Origin: Alphaproteobacteria bacterium | Lineage (GTDB): Bacteria; Pseudomonadota; Alphaproteobacteria; Rhizobiales; Beijerinckiaceae | DNA: 8,529 nucleotides | Direction: 5' to 3' | Assembly: GCA_009921785.1 (NCBI GenBank) | Contig: RFXE01000064.1 | Coordinates: 1-8,529 of the forward strand | Part shown: positions 1 to 7,608 of the stretch, one piece after another | Numbering within the stretch: position 1 is the stretch's first letter | Layout: every line of letters begins with the position of its first letter | Notes under the pieces: model-generated | What the model saw: only the letters and a program-made list of their open reading frames with translations | What the model was told of the DNA's origin: nothing | Database searches by the model: none | Translations under genes and position numbers: made by a program

Positions 1-332
1 GCGCGGCGCGCACGTTCGAGACAAAATAATTCAATATCACCGATAATAGGCAAGCCCGCCGCATGTGCTTTTTTAACGCTCCAATGTGGCGCAGGATGAG
101 TGAGTGGCACGCCCGGCGCCAATACCAAAGCGCGATAGGTCGACCAATCCGCCTGCGCAAGATCAACGAGCGGCATATTTTTATTCAGCGCAGTGTCACG
201 TGACTTTTCTGAGTCGTCCCACGCCGCGATATGCGCGCCACCTTCACGCAAAGCACGAACGGTCGAAAGCCCCGACCCGCCTAATCCGAAGACGGCGATA
301 TACTGATCGCGAAAGCTTTCAACCGGCGTCAT
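1..332 (-). CDS. murD: UDP-N-acetylmuramoyl-L-alanine--D-glutamate ligase MurD, N-terminal part (cut by window edge)
   Basis: MurD is the cytoplasmic ATP-dependent ligase that adds D-glutamate to UDP-MurNAc-L-Ala in peptidoglycan precursor synthesis. Only the first 110 codons lie in the window and the frame is open to the left edge. The translation starts MTPVESFRDQYIAVFGLGGS; the glycine-rich GLGGSGLS loop (about residues 16-23) is the Rossmann-like UDP-substrate domain of MurD. It is followed by an APGVPLTHP segment (about 72-80), matching the usual SPGVP motif, and by GDIELF (about 98-103), all in family order. Two ATGs stand in tandem at 335 and 332. The first forms TAATG with the mraY stop; the second has a GAGG (341-338) at a better distance of 5 bases, so I chose 332. 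The central ATPase domain is outside the window. Identification is firm; the exact start is not. Confidence 0.93.
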   Translation of the reverse strand, partial: MTPVESFRDQYIAVFGLGGSGLSTVRALREGGAHIAAWDDSEKSRDTALNKNMPLVDLAQADWSTYRALVLAPGVPLTHPAPHWSVKKAHAAGLPIIGDIELFCLERARR

Positions 333-334
333 CA

Positions 335-1420
335 TTACCTCAATTTCAGCGTTGAGAGACCAATCAACGCGAGAATAACGGAGATAATCCAGAAGCGGAT
401 GACGATTTGCGGTTCTTTCCAGCCGAGCTTTTCAAAATGGTGATGGATAGGCGCCATCAAGAAAATGCGCTTACCCGTCAATTTAAACGACGCCACCTGA
501 ATGATGACGGACACCGCTTCCAACACGAAGAGACCGCCAACAATGCCGAGAACAATTTCATGTTTGGTGGCAACTGCTACTGTGCCCAGGAGACCGCCCA
601 AAGCGAGTGAACCTGTATCGCCCATAAAAATTTGCGCGGGCGGGGCGTTAAACCAAAGAAAGCCTAAGCCTGCACCAATCAATGCGCCACAGACAACAGC
701 GAGTTCACCTGTGCCGGGCGTGAAATGGATTTGCAGATAATTTGCGAAAATCGCATTACCGGCAAGATAGGCGATAAAGCCAAAAGTTGCCGCCGCAATC
801 ATCACCGGCACAATCGCCAACCCATCAAGGCCATCGGTCAGGTTCACAGAATTACCCGCCGCAACAATCACAAAGGCGCCAAAGGCAAAGAAAAATAATC
901 CAAGATCAATGACGATGTCTTTAAAGAAAGGAACTGTCAGCGCTGTTGACAACCGGCCACCATCAGCATGCGCCATAACGAGACACGCGATGACACCAAC
1001 AACCGCTTCGATCAAAAGTCTTACACGACCTGAAAGCCCAGCATGGCTTTGTTTTGTGACCTTCAAATAATCATCATAGAGACCGATCATTCCGAAGGCG
1101 AGTGTTACGGCAAGAACCGACCAGAGATATGGATTTTTCAAATTACCCCAGAGCAATGTGGCAACAAGAACGCCTGAGAGAATCATCAGCCCCCCCATTG
1201 TGGGCGTGCCTTTTTTGGTCAACAGATGTGACTCAGGTCCATCCGCGCGGATGGGTTGACCTTTGCCTTGCCGCACACGCAGGCTGGCGATGATTGTGGG
1301 GCCGAAGAAGAACACGAAAAACATCGCGGTAACGGTTGCGCCCACGGTACGAAATGTGATGTAGCGAAACACATTCAATATACCGAGCGCCCCGCTATAT
1401 TCGGCAAGCCAAGCCAGCAT
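335..1420 (-). CDS. mraY: Phospho-N-acetylmuramoyl-pentapeptide-transferase MraY
   Basis: This integral inner-membrane enzyme transfers phospho-MurNAc-pentapeptide from UDP to undecaprenyl phosphate, making lipid I. The product has 361 residues, the normal family length, and is strongly hydrophobic with about ten membrane segments. Family motifs are in order: KKGTPTMGGL (69-78), the catalytic DDYLK (116-120), NSVNLTDGLDGLA (190-202), FMGDTGSLALGG (265-276) and the PIHHHFE loop (324-330). The aspartates 116/117 and 268 and the triple histidine that are known to matter in MraY are all present. The ATG at 1420 overlaps the murF stop as TAATG and has AAGGA (1434-1430) nine bases upstream, so start and translational coupling are well supported. 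The stop overlaps the first of the two tandem murD ATGs. Nothing is unusual in it. Confidence 0.97.
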   Translation of the reverse strand: MLAWLAEYSGALGILNVFRYITFRTVGATVTAMFFVFFFGPTIIASLRVRQGKGQPIRADGPESHLLTKKGTPTMGGLMILSGVLVATLLWGNLKNPYLWSVLAVTLAFGMIGLYDDYLKVTKQSHAGLSGRVRLLIEAVVGVIACLVMAHADGGRLSTALTVPFFKDIVIDLGLFFFAFGAFVIVAAGNSVNLTDGLDGLAIVPVMIAAATFGFIAYLAGNAIFANYLQIHFTPGTGELAVVCGALIGAGLGFLWFNAPPAQIFMGDTGSLALGGLLGTVAVATKHEIVLGIVGGLFVLEAVSVIIQVASFKLTGKRIFLMAPIHHHFEKLGWKEPQIVIRFWIISVILALIGLSTLKLR

Positions 1421-2838
1421 TAGACTTTATCCTTATCAAAGCGATTCTTAAGAGCATCGACAACCTCACGCATGCGGCTGCCATTCGATCCTTTAATCAT
1501 GACCGCGTCGCCTGCATGGATCGCATCGGAAAGGGAAGCGGCCAGTAAACGCGAATGTTCAAACCATCCACCTTGCTTAGTCTTTGGTAATGCGTCGAAC
1601 AAGGCATGCATAAGAGGGCCGCAGGCATAAACACGGTCGATGTTATAATCTTCAATTGAAGCGGCGAGCCCGGCGTGCATAGCTTCCGCATCACGACCAA
1701 GCTCAAGCATGTCGCCAATAATCGCTATGCGGCGGCCTCTTTCACCAATCTTTGTCTGCGCCAAGAGCGCAAAGGCCGCACGCATGGATGTAGGGTTTGC
1801 GTTATAGCTTTCGTCAATCAACGTAATCCGGCGATCTCCCGCGCCCCATGACAAGCGTGAGCCGCGTCCTTGAGGCGGCTTAACATCAGCGAGTGCATGT
1901 GCGGCGGCTTCTATGTCTGCGCCTACAGCGAGACAGGCAGCAAGAACACCAAGACTATTCAGCGCAAGATGTTTACCGGGACTGCCAAGCCGATAGGACA
2001 ATGCCACGCCATTGATCTCGGCGATGATGTCAGAGCCTTCAGCATCGCTCTTAAGACCCGCAAGGCGAATATCAGCAAAGGGATTTTCACCAAAGCTCAG
2101 CACGCGTCCGGCCCTAGAGCGCGACGCTTGAGTCCACATCCGCTCATAATGCGGATTGTCGCGATTGATGATCGCGGTACCGCCGTCTTCTAGACCCAAA
2201 AAGAGTGCCGACTTCTCATCGGCAATCGCTTCAACATTGGGGAAATTTTCAATGTGAACGGCTTCAACGGTTGTAATCAGTGCGACATGCGGCCGAACTT
2301 GTCGTGTCAGGGGTTCAATCTCACCAGCATGGTTCATACCGATTTCAAAAATACCATAGTCAATGGCCTCACTCATGCGTGCCAGAGTCAAGGGCACACC
2401 GAAATGATTATTATAAGATGCAACAGAGGCATGCGTATTGCCCTGTTTTGATAAAACAAGACGTAGCGCTTCTTTTGTCCCTGTCTTTCCTACAGATCCT
2501 GTAATCGCGATAACACGCGCACGGGAAGAAAGACGTGCGCGGGCCGCCACGCCGAGATTCACGAGAGCGGATAAGCAATCGTCAACAGGAATAAGCGGGC
2601 CATAGGCCGATAAAGACGTCAGATTCTTTTTCAGAACAAGCGCTGCTGCCGCACCCTTAGAAAAAGCAGTTTCAACAAAAGCATGGCCATCTTGTTGTTC
2701 GCCAGAAAGCGCGACGAAAAGATTGCCCTGTTCAAGCGTACGCGTGTCAATGGACACACCTGTTATTGATGAGAAAGCCGCCGTCGCTTTAACGCCTAAA
2801 ATATTTTCAATGAAATCCCGTGTCATGAGAGCCGACAT
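1420..2838 (-). CDS. murF: UDP-N-acetylmuramoyl-tripeptide--D-alanyl-D-alanine ligase MurF
   Basis: MurF is the cytoplasmic ligase that adds D-Ala-D-Ala to UDP-MurNAc-tripeptide using ATP, the last soluble step of precursor synthesis. The product is 472 residues long, typical for the family. Seen in order are the N-terminal substrate domain with SIDTRTLEQGNLFVALSGE (about 29-47), the ATP-binding P-loop TGSVGKTGTKE (about 113-123), YNNHFGVPLTL (about 142-152), EIGMNHAGEIEPL (about 165-177), a lysine in DEKSALF (about 209) at the place of the carbamylated lysine of Mur ligases, DESYNANPTSM (about 342-352) and a C-terminal KGSNGSRM (about 449-456). A GTG at 2841 is also in frame, but the ATG at 2838 forms TGATG with the murE stop and sits 7 bases after the purine-rich AGAAGGGGG, so 2838 is preferred. 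The stop overlaps the mraY start. Confidence 0.96.
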   Translation of the reverse strand: MSALMTRDFIENILGVKATAAFSSITGVSIDTRTLEQGNLFVALSGEQQDGHAFVETAFSKGAAAALVLKKNLTSLSAYGPLIPVDDCLSALVNLGVAARARLSSRARVIAITGSVGKTGTKEALRLVLSKQGNTHASVASYNNHFGVPLTLARMSEAIDYGIFEIGMNHAGEIEPLTRQVRPHVALITTVEAVHIENFPNVEAIADEKSALFLGLEDGGTAIINRDNPHYERMWTQASRSRAGRVLSFGENPFADIRLAGLKSDAEGSDIIAEINGVALSYRLGSPGKHLALNSLGVLAACLAVGADIEAAAHALADVKPPQGRGSRLSWGAGDRRITLIDESYNANPTSMRAAFALLAQTKIGERGRRIAIIGDMLELGRDAEAMHAGLAASIEDYNIDRVYACGPLMHALFDALPKTKQGGWFEHSRLLAASLSDAIHAGDAVMIKGSNGSRMREVVDALKNRFDKDKV

Positions 2839-4283
2839 CACAGAGCCCCCTTCTGCAGAGTGGCGGCTACAACATCATGATCAGAGAACGGAATCGTGGT
2901 TGAATCAATAATCTGTCCTGTCTCATGACCCTTGCCGGCAATCACGAGAACATCACCCTTTTGCAATAAAGCGAGCCCCTTTTCGATCGCCGCTGTACGA
3001 TCACCGATCTCAAGAGCACCGGGTGCTGTTGCAAGAATGGCTTTACGGATGAGAGAAGGATCTTCCGAGCGCGGATTATCATCCGTCACAATCACCACAT
3101 CAGACAGTTGATGGGCGAGCGCGCCCATTAGCCCGCGCTTCTCTTTGTCACGATCGCCGCCACATCCAAATACACAAATCAACCGGCCTTGCGCAAAGGG
3201 GCGCATCGCTTCAAGCACCTCTTTTAAGGCATCCGGCTTATGCGCATAATCAATGATAATTAACCCGCCATTGTGGACACCCACACGCTCAAGACGTCCG
3301 CGCACAACTTTGAGAGACGAGAGCGCCGCAAGACACTGATCAACCGTGATCCCGCTCGCGAGCGCGAGACCCGCAGAAACCAAAGCATTGGAGATTTGAA
3401 ACTCACCTACAAGCGGTAAAAGAAATTCGTAATCGCGTCCCGCAATCGATAATGACAGGCGTTGATCAAAATCCATTCGTGTTACGGAATTCAGTCGAAC
3501 AGTTTGCCCTTTTCGACCAACAGACAAGATCTCGAGACCGCGCCTTTTTGCGACATTCGTAACCGCTTCAGCGTCGTCGCAATCAGCATTGATGACCGCC
3601 TTCGAACCGACAGGTAAAAGCTCATCGAATAAACGCATCTTAGCGGCGAGATAGGCCTCTCGTGTCTCATGGTAATCGAGATGATCATGACCAAGATTTG
3701 TGAAGGCGGCAGCTTCTAACCTGACACCATCAAGACGTTTTTGATCGAGCCCATGCGATGAGGCCTCCATCGCGAGATGAGTGATACCCTCATCACAAAG
3801 CTCTTGTAATGTCTGATGAAGCGAGACAGGATCAGGCGTTGTGAGTGCGCCATAATCGATCCGATCATCGCGCGTGATGCCAATCGTACCAAGACTCGCC
3901 GCGCGATAACCCGCTTTTGAAAAAATCTGCCTTGTGAAATCAGCAACTGAACTTTTACCGGCTGTCCCTGTCACCGCAACAATATGGTCTGGCTGTCGTG
4001 GATAAATTCGCGCCGCTGCCTGCGCGAGGCTCAGCCGTGCATCATGCGTGCTGATATAGGCAACATCATCGGGAATATCGCTAGGCCGCTCACCTTCCGC
4101 AATCACTGTCGAAGCGCCATGCGCAATGGCATCGCGAATATAGTGAGCGCCATGTGCCTTTGAACCCGCAAGCGCAAAGAAGGCGAAATCTTTTTTGATC
4201 ATGCGGCTGTCGGATGAAAGGCCCGCAATCATTCTTTCAGCGAAGCGCTCAGGTACATGATCAAACAGCGCGCGAAGTTTCAC
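2838..4283 (-). CDS. murE: UDP-N-acetylmuramoyl-L-alanyl-D-glutamate--2,6-diaminopimelate ligase MurE
   Basis: MurE adds the third stem-peptide residue to UDP-MurNAc-L-Ala-D-Glu in the cytoplasm. The DNPR motif (about residues 402-405, in TDDNPRSEDP) is the signature of enzymes that use meso-diaminopimelate rather than lysine. Other landmarks are GLSSDSRMIKKDFAFFALAG near the N-terminus, a P-loop reading TGTAGKSS (about 105-112), EASSHGLDQ (174-182), the AKMRLF lysine (about 215) at the carbamylated position, DYAHKPDAL (345-353) and AGKGHETGQ near the C-terminus. The P-loop has Ala where TGTNGKT is usual and Ser for Thr after the lysine; the lysine itself is kept. An in-frame TTG at 4295 would add four residues, but GTG at 4283 overlaps the ftsI stop as GTGA, follows GGGGGA (4293-4288), and gives MKLRALF, the customary MurE beginning. 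Length is then 481 residues. Confidence 0.96.
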   Translation of the reverse strand: MKLRALFDHVPERFAERMIAGLSSDSRMIKKDFAFFALAGSKAHGAHYIRDAIAHGASTVIAEGERPSDIPDDVAYISTHDARLSLAQAAARIYPRQPDHIVAVTGTAGKSSVADFTRQIFSKAGYRAASLGTIGITRDDRIDYGALTTPDPVSLHQTLQELCDEGITHLAMEASSHGLDQKRLDGVRLEAAAFTNLGHDHLDYHETREAYLAAKMRLFDELLPVGSKAVINADCDDAEAVTNVAKRRGLEILSVGRKGQTVRLNSVTRMDFDQRLSLSIAGRDYEFLLPLVGEFQISNALVSAGLALASGITVDQCLAALSSLKVVRGRLERVGVHNGGLIIIDYAHKPDALKEVLEAMRPFAQGRLICVFGCGGDRDKEKRGLMGALAHQLSDVVIVTDDNPRSEDPSLIRKAILATAPGALEIGDRTAAIEKGLALLQKGDVLVIAGKGHETGQIIDSTTIPFSDHDVVAATLQKGAL

Positions 4284-6070
4284 TTCGTCCCCCAAGCGCC
4301 AAGTTTGACCATGGTTGGAAAGGGCGCAACCGGAGGCTCAAAACGCTTCGGCATATCAAGAAACGGCGCGGCACGTTCAATCACCGCACCCGTTACAGGG
4401 CCCGCATTCCAACCCGCAGTTTGATAGCCATAGGTGCCTTGCACCGCTTGCGGCTCATCAAGAATGACCATGAAGAGATAGCGCGGCTTATCAGCCGGTG
4501 CGATGCCCATAAAAGTTGTGAAAACATGTTTGCCATCATAGTGACCATGAATCGATTTATCGGCGGTCCCCGTTTTGCCCCCAACAAAATAGCCCTCAAT
4601 ATCCGCTTTGCCCGCGGTACCTAATTTATGCGAGGCGTTCAAGCGCATGATGTAGCGCATGGCTTCGCTCGTCTCGGGCTTGATCACCGTCTTTGACAGC
4701 GCCAGCGCATCTTCCGGCGTACGTGGCAAAAATGTTGGCGGAACCATATGACCACCATTCACGAGCGCCGAAACAGCCATCACCGCTTGAATAGGCGCAA
4801 CCGCAAGACCATGACCATAAGCGACAGTCACGGTCGTCAATTCATTCCAATATTTTTGAACTTGTGGTTCAGCGTTTTCAGGCAATTCGGTTTGCAACCG
4901 ATCAAGCTGACCCATCTTTTTCAAAAAGGCACGGTGCCCTTCAACGCCCACGGCGAGCGCCATTTTTGCGGTGCCAATATTGGACGAATGAATAAAGACT
5001 TCAGGTACCGTCAAAACGCGGTGTGTCGGATGAAAATCACCAATCGTATATTTGCCATAACGAAGATCGGAACGCGCATCGAGTGTTGAATTAATATTGA
5101 TCTTACCTGAATCAAGCGCCATCGCCGTTGTGAGCGCTTTAAAAGTCGAACCCATTTCATAAGTGCCAACAACAACGCGATTTATTTTATCCGGATCAAG
5201 CGCATCTTTGGGATTGTTCGGATCAAAATCAGGAAGCGAAACCAAGGCAATCACTTCGCCGGTTGTAACATCAACAACCATGCCGCCACCGGCTTTCGCC
5301 TTGTAGCGATCAATGCCTTTAGCAAGCTCATCACGCAACGCATGTTGTACACGGATATCGAGAGACAGTTTCACCGGGGCAAGTTTGGTCGCATCAGATG
5401 CCAGGCCGGCATTGGCGAGCGCAGCAAGTCCTTGTGTGTCAATATATTGTTCTATGCCTGCGATGCCGGTGTTATCGATGCTTGAATAGCCCAGAATATG
5501 CGCCGCTGCAGTCCCGTTTGGATAAATACGCTTGCTCTCGGGTTGAAAGCCGATACCCGGTAATCCCAGGCGATAAATTTCTTCGCGTTCTTTGGGTGTG
5601 ATTTCGCGCTTAATCCACACAAAGCCTTTTTTAGAAGCAAATTTTTCGCGCAACTCCCGAGCATTCAAATCAGGAAGCACGGCGGTGATGAGTTCTACAG
5701 CTTCATCTTTATCAATGATACGTTTCGGTTCGGCAAAGAGCGAAACTGTCTTCACATCGGTTGCCAACACAACACCATTTCGGTCGATGATGTCAGGGCG
5801 TGCTTTGGCAATCTCAGTTACCGGAAAGTGATGTTGTGCCACTTCTTCCGGCTGACTGGCATAATGAACAAGCCTATATGAAATCGCGCCAAAGATCGCA
5901 AGAAAGCCGACCATAACAATCAAGAGACGCGGACGACTCTTGTCTATGCGCATGCTAAACAAAGCACGCCACACGCGAACTGGCCATGACGCACGCGGCT
6001 TTTTCTCCGCGCGCGCTGGTCGCGTGGCGCTGAGTTGATAGGGATCATCAGGAGGAAAAGAGCGCGCCAT
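4280..6070 (-). CDS. ftsI: Peptidoglycan D,D-transpeptidase FtsI (penicillin-binding protein 3)
   Basis: FtsI is the class B penicillin-binding protein that cross-links septal peptidoglycan as part of the divisome with FtsL, FtsB, FtsQ and FtsW. The product of 596 residues has a basic cytoplasmic tail (1-47), one membrane anchor (about 48-66, LLIVMVGFLAIFGAISYRL), a PBP dimerisation domain (about 85-215, with RPDIIDRNGVVLATD) and a periplasmic transpeptidase domain (about 235-570). The three active-site motifs are intact: STFK (308-311, nucleophile Ser308), SSN (362-364) and KTG (499-501). There are no extra C-terminal domains such as PASTA, so this is the division type rather than a Gram-positive type. 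The ATG at 6070 lies 6 bases after the ftsL stop, with AAGGA (6085-6081) inside the ftsL end acting as ribosome binding site. The stop overlaps the murE GTG. Confidence 0.97.
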   Translation of the reverse strand: MARSFPPDDPYQLSATRPARAEKKPRASWPVRVWRALFSMRIDKSRPRLLIVMVGFLAIFGAISYRLVHYASQPEEVAQHHFPVTEIAKARPDIIDRNGVVLATDVKTVSLFAEPKRIIDKDEAVELITAVLPDLNARELREKFASKKGFVWIKREITPKEREEIYRLGLPGIGFQPESKRIYPNGTAAAHILGYSSIDNTGIAGIEQYIDTQGLAALANAGLASDATKLAPVKLSLDIRVQHALRDELAKGIDRYKAKAGGGMVVDVTTGEVIALVSLPDFDPNNPKDALDPDKINRVVVGTYEMGSTFKALTTAMALDSGKININSTLDARSDLRYGKYTIGDFHPTHRVLTVPEVFIHSSNIGTAKMALAVGVEGHRAFLKKMGQLDRLQTELPENAEPQVQKYWNELTTVTVAYGHGLAVAPIQAVMAVSALVNGGHMVPPTFLPRTPEDALALSKTVIKPETSEAMRYIMRLNASHKLGTAGKADIEGYFVGGKTGTADKSIHGHYDGKHVFTTFMGIAPADKPRYLFMVILDEPQAVQGTYGYQTAGWNAGPVTGAVIERAAPFLDMPKRFEPPVAPFPTMVKLGAWGTK

Positions 6071-6076
6071 TACACC

Positions 6077-6460
6077 CTAGTCCTTTTTCTTTACACTGCC
6101 CGTGATGTCGGGCGATTTTTGTGAGGTCGGATGATCAATCAAACCGAGCGCGCCCAATTTGTCACCGATACTATCAACGGGCGCTTGCCGCTCAGGCACA
6201 TCTTGCCACCGCACAATCTGGCTGGCCATCAAGGGGACAAGATCAAGATGCCCATCGGAAAGCATTTGAATACGCTCAGGGCTATTGAGCTTTTGCCATT
6301 CTGCTTTCAATAACGCGATCAAATCACGCTCATGCGCAATCTGCTTCTCAAGGCGCACCACTTCGGAGCGCAGACCCATCGTGTCATATTTGATTTTATA
6401 GACATAGACCGCTGAACCGATGAGCAAAGCAATCGCGAGCGCATGAAAAATCCGCGGCAT
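6077..6460 (-). CDS. ftsL: Cell division protein FtsL
   Basis: FtsL is a small bitopic inner-membrane protein that with FtsB and FtsQ recruits and activates FtsW and FtsI at the septum. The product of 127 residues has a very short cytoplasmic end, one membrane segment (about 4-22), a leucine-zipper-like coiled coil (about 26-60, with MGLRSEVVRLEKQIAHERD) and a C-terminal tail. The LLKAEWQKLNSPERIQ stretch (50-65) followed by LDLVPL is the form I know from alphaproteobacterial FtsL. The frame is open to an earlier ATG at 6487 inside rsmH, but the ATG at 6460 is preferred: it follows the rsmH stop as TAATATG and has GGAG (6472-6469) 8 bases upstream. FtsL is poorly conserved in general, so the position between rsmH and ftsI is part of the support. 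Confidence 0.93.
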   Translation of the reverse strand: MPRIFHALAIALLIGSAVYVYKIKYDTMGLRSEVVRLEKQIAHERDLIALLKAEWQKLNSPERIQMLSDGHLDLVPLMASQIVRWQDVPERQAPVDSIGDKLGALGLIDHPTSQKSPDITGSVKKKD

Positions 6461-6461
6461 A

Positions 6462-7463
6462 TTAGCGTCTCCCTTTCGGAAGAGCATTACGCGCCGGTGC
6501 TGCGGTGCGTCTCGCTACGCGCAAACGTGCTGAACGCGCGCGCGGATTTAGTGCAATCTCTTCAGTGGAAGATTCAACCGGCTTACGACGAAGCGTTTCA
6601 AAAGTGGGAGCAGGCCGCGCGCTCAAAGGCATGTGGCGCGAGGGATCCGGTGTCTCACCTGCACGGTCTGCAATAAAGCGCTTCACAATGCGGTCTTCAA
6701 GCGAATGAAAGGTCACAACCGCTAACCGGCCGCCTTCACACAACACATCTTCCGAAGCATCAAGCGCGCGTTCAAGCTCGCCCAGCTCATCATTCACCGC
6801 AATACGCAGTGCTTGGAAAGTCCGCGTGGCCGGATGAATCGCATCGCGCGGCATATGCACAACTTTGGCGACAAGATCGGCAAGCTGCTTAGTTGTTTCA
6901 AAAGGCGTTTCACGACGCATGGCAACAATCGCCCGCGCAACAGCGCGCGAACGGCGCTCCTCGCCATAAGTGTAAATCAAATTCGCGAGTGCAGTTTCAT
7001 CCATCGTATTCACGAGATCGGCCGCACTTGGTCCGTCTTGCTCCATGCGCATATCAAGCGGCCCATCAGCCCGAAAGGAAAAACCGCGCGCGGCATCATC
7101 AAGCTGCATGGAGGACACGCCAATATCGAGCACAATGGCATCAACACGCATAAAGCCGTTTTCCGAAGCGAGAGAGGCGAGATCGCCAAATCGTCCTTCG
7201 ACCAATTTCAAACGCCCCTGTGCGGCATCAACGAGCATCGCGCCATCACGAATTGCATGGGGGTCGCGGTCAATCGCCATCACGTGAATGTCAGGCGCGG
7301 CATCCAAAATCCCCGCGCTATAGCCGCCCGCACCGAATGTGCCGTCGATCACGCGATCACTCTCCCGCAGCGCCAGACCGGCCAAAACTTCCGCAAGCAT
7401 AACCGGGCGATGGCGCGAAGCACCGTTCCGCACGGCATCGGAGAGAGCGGGAAAACTCGGCAT
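6462..7463 (-). CDS. rsmH: 16S rRNA (cytosine(1402)-N(4))-methyltransferase RsmH (MraW)
   Basis: RsmH methylates N4 of C1402 in 16S rRNA using S-adenosylmethionine, tuning the ribosomal P site. It acts in the cytoplasm and is usually the first or second gene of dcw clusters. From the ATG at 7463 the product has 333 residues, normal for the family. Seen in order are RHRPVMLAEVLAGL (17-30), the SAM-binding VIDGTFGAGGYS (38-49), AIDRDPHAI (63-71), DAIVLDIGVSSMQLDDAARG (108-127), FRADGPLDMRM (130-140), YGEERRSRAVARAI (166-179), TRTFQALRIAVNDELGEL (213-230) and TFHSLEDRIVKRF (251-263). The tail is basic. In-frame starts also exist at 7526 (ATG) and 7565 (TTG); no clear Shine-Dalgarno sequence precedes any of the three. 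I chose 7463 because it gives the usual short lead before the first conserved block, and the upstream DNA looks regulatory. The end couples to ftsL. Confidence 0.93.
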   Translation of the reverse strand: MPSFPALSDAVRNGASRHRPVMLAEVLAGLALRESDRVIDGTFGAGGYSAGILDAAPDIHVMAIDRDPHAIRDGAMLVDAAQGRLKLVEGRFGDLASLASENGFMRVDAIVLDIGVSSMQLDDAARGFSFRADGPLDMRMEQDGPSAADLVNTMDETALANLIYTYGEERRSRAVARAIVAMRRETPFETTKQLADLVAKVVHMPRDAIHPATRTFQALRIAVNDELGELERALDASEDVLCEGGRLAVVTFHSLEDRIVKRFIADRAGETPDPSRHMPLSARPAPTFETLRRKPVESSTEEIALNPRARSARLRVARRTAAPARNALPKGRR

Positions 7464-7526
7464 AGGGGCACGCAAACGACAGCGGAAACGAAATTGGGGC
7501 TCGATAGGCAACACTGCCGCCAGCAT

Positions 7527-7543
7527 GGTTAAAAATTGGTTGA
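7527..7543 (-). promoter_or_regulatory. Candidate CtrA-like box upstream of rsmH
   Basis: On the minus strand the leader reads TCAACCAATTTTTAACC, that is TCAA-N7-TTAACC, one mismatch from the CtrA consensus TTAA-N7-TTAA(C) known from Caulobacter and relatives. The right half continues as TTAACCAT. About 20 bases further on, GCCTATCG (around 7509-7502) could be a degenerate -10 element, which would put a start of transcription some 30 bases before the rsmH ATG at 7463. The match is seen; binding by CtrA is inference, and the chance of one such match in a short leader is not negligible. Confidence 0.33.
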
Positions 7544-7563
7544 GATTGAGGCGGAGCACCCGC

Positions 7564-7588
7564 AAAAGCGGTAAATTCCGGCCGCTTT
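7564..7588 (-). terminator. Terminator-like hairpin downstream of rnpB
   Basis: On the minus strand AAAGCGG (7588-7582) and CCGCTTT (7571-7565) form a perfect 7-bp stem around a 10-base loop, and the run of T reaches TTTT at 7564. It lies 20 bases after the folded 3' end of the RNase P RNA, where a factor-independent terminator is expected. The T tract is short and is followed by GCGGG, so termination may be partial. The hairpin overlaps the TTG at 7565 that could be taken as an rsmH start, which argues against that start. Confidence 0.42.
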
Positions 7589-7608
7589 ATCGGTCAAGAA
7601 ACAGAAAA

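Noticed and set aside
104..355. Plus-strand open frame of 83 codons at the left end
   Set aside because: It is antisense to the murD N-terminus, whose GLGGSGLS and GDIELF motifs are clear on the other strand.
6813..7532. Plus-strand open frame of 239 codons opposite rsmH
   Set aside because: It mirrors a gene whose motifs are all intact, and the translation, rich in His, Arg and Asn, resembles no protein family I know.
7571..7596. TTGACC (7596-7591) followed 17 bases later by TTACCG as a promoter for rsmH
   Set aside because: The -35 half is good but the -10 half is poor and lies inside the terminator-like hairpin.
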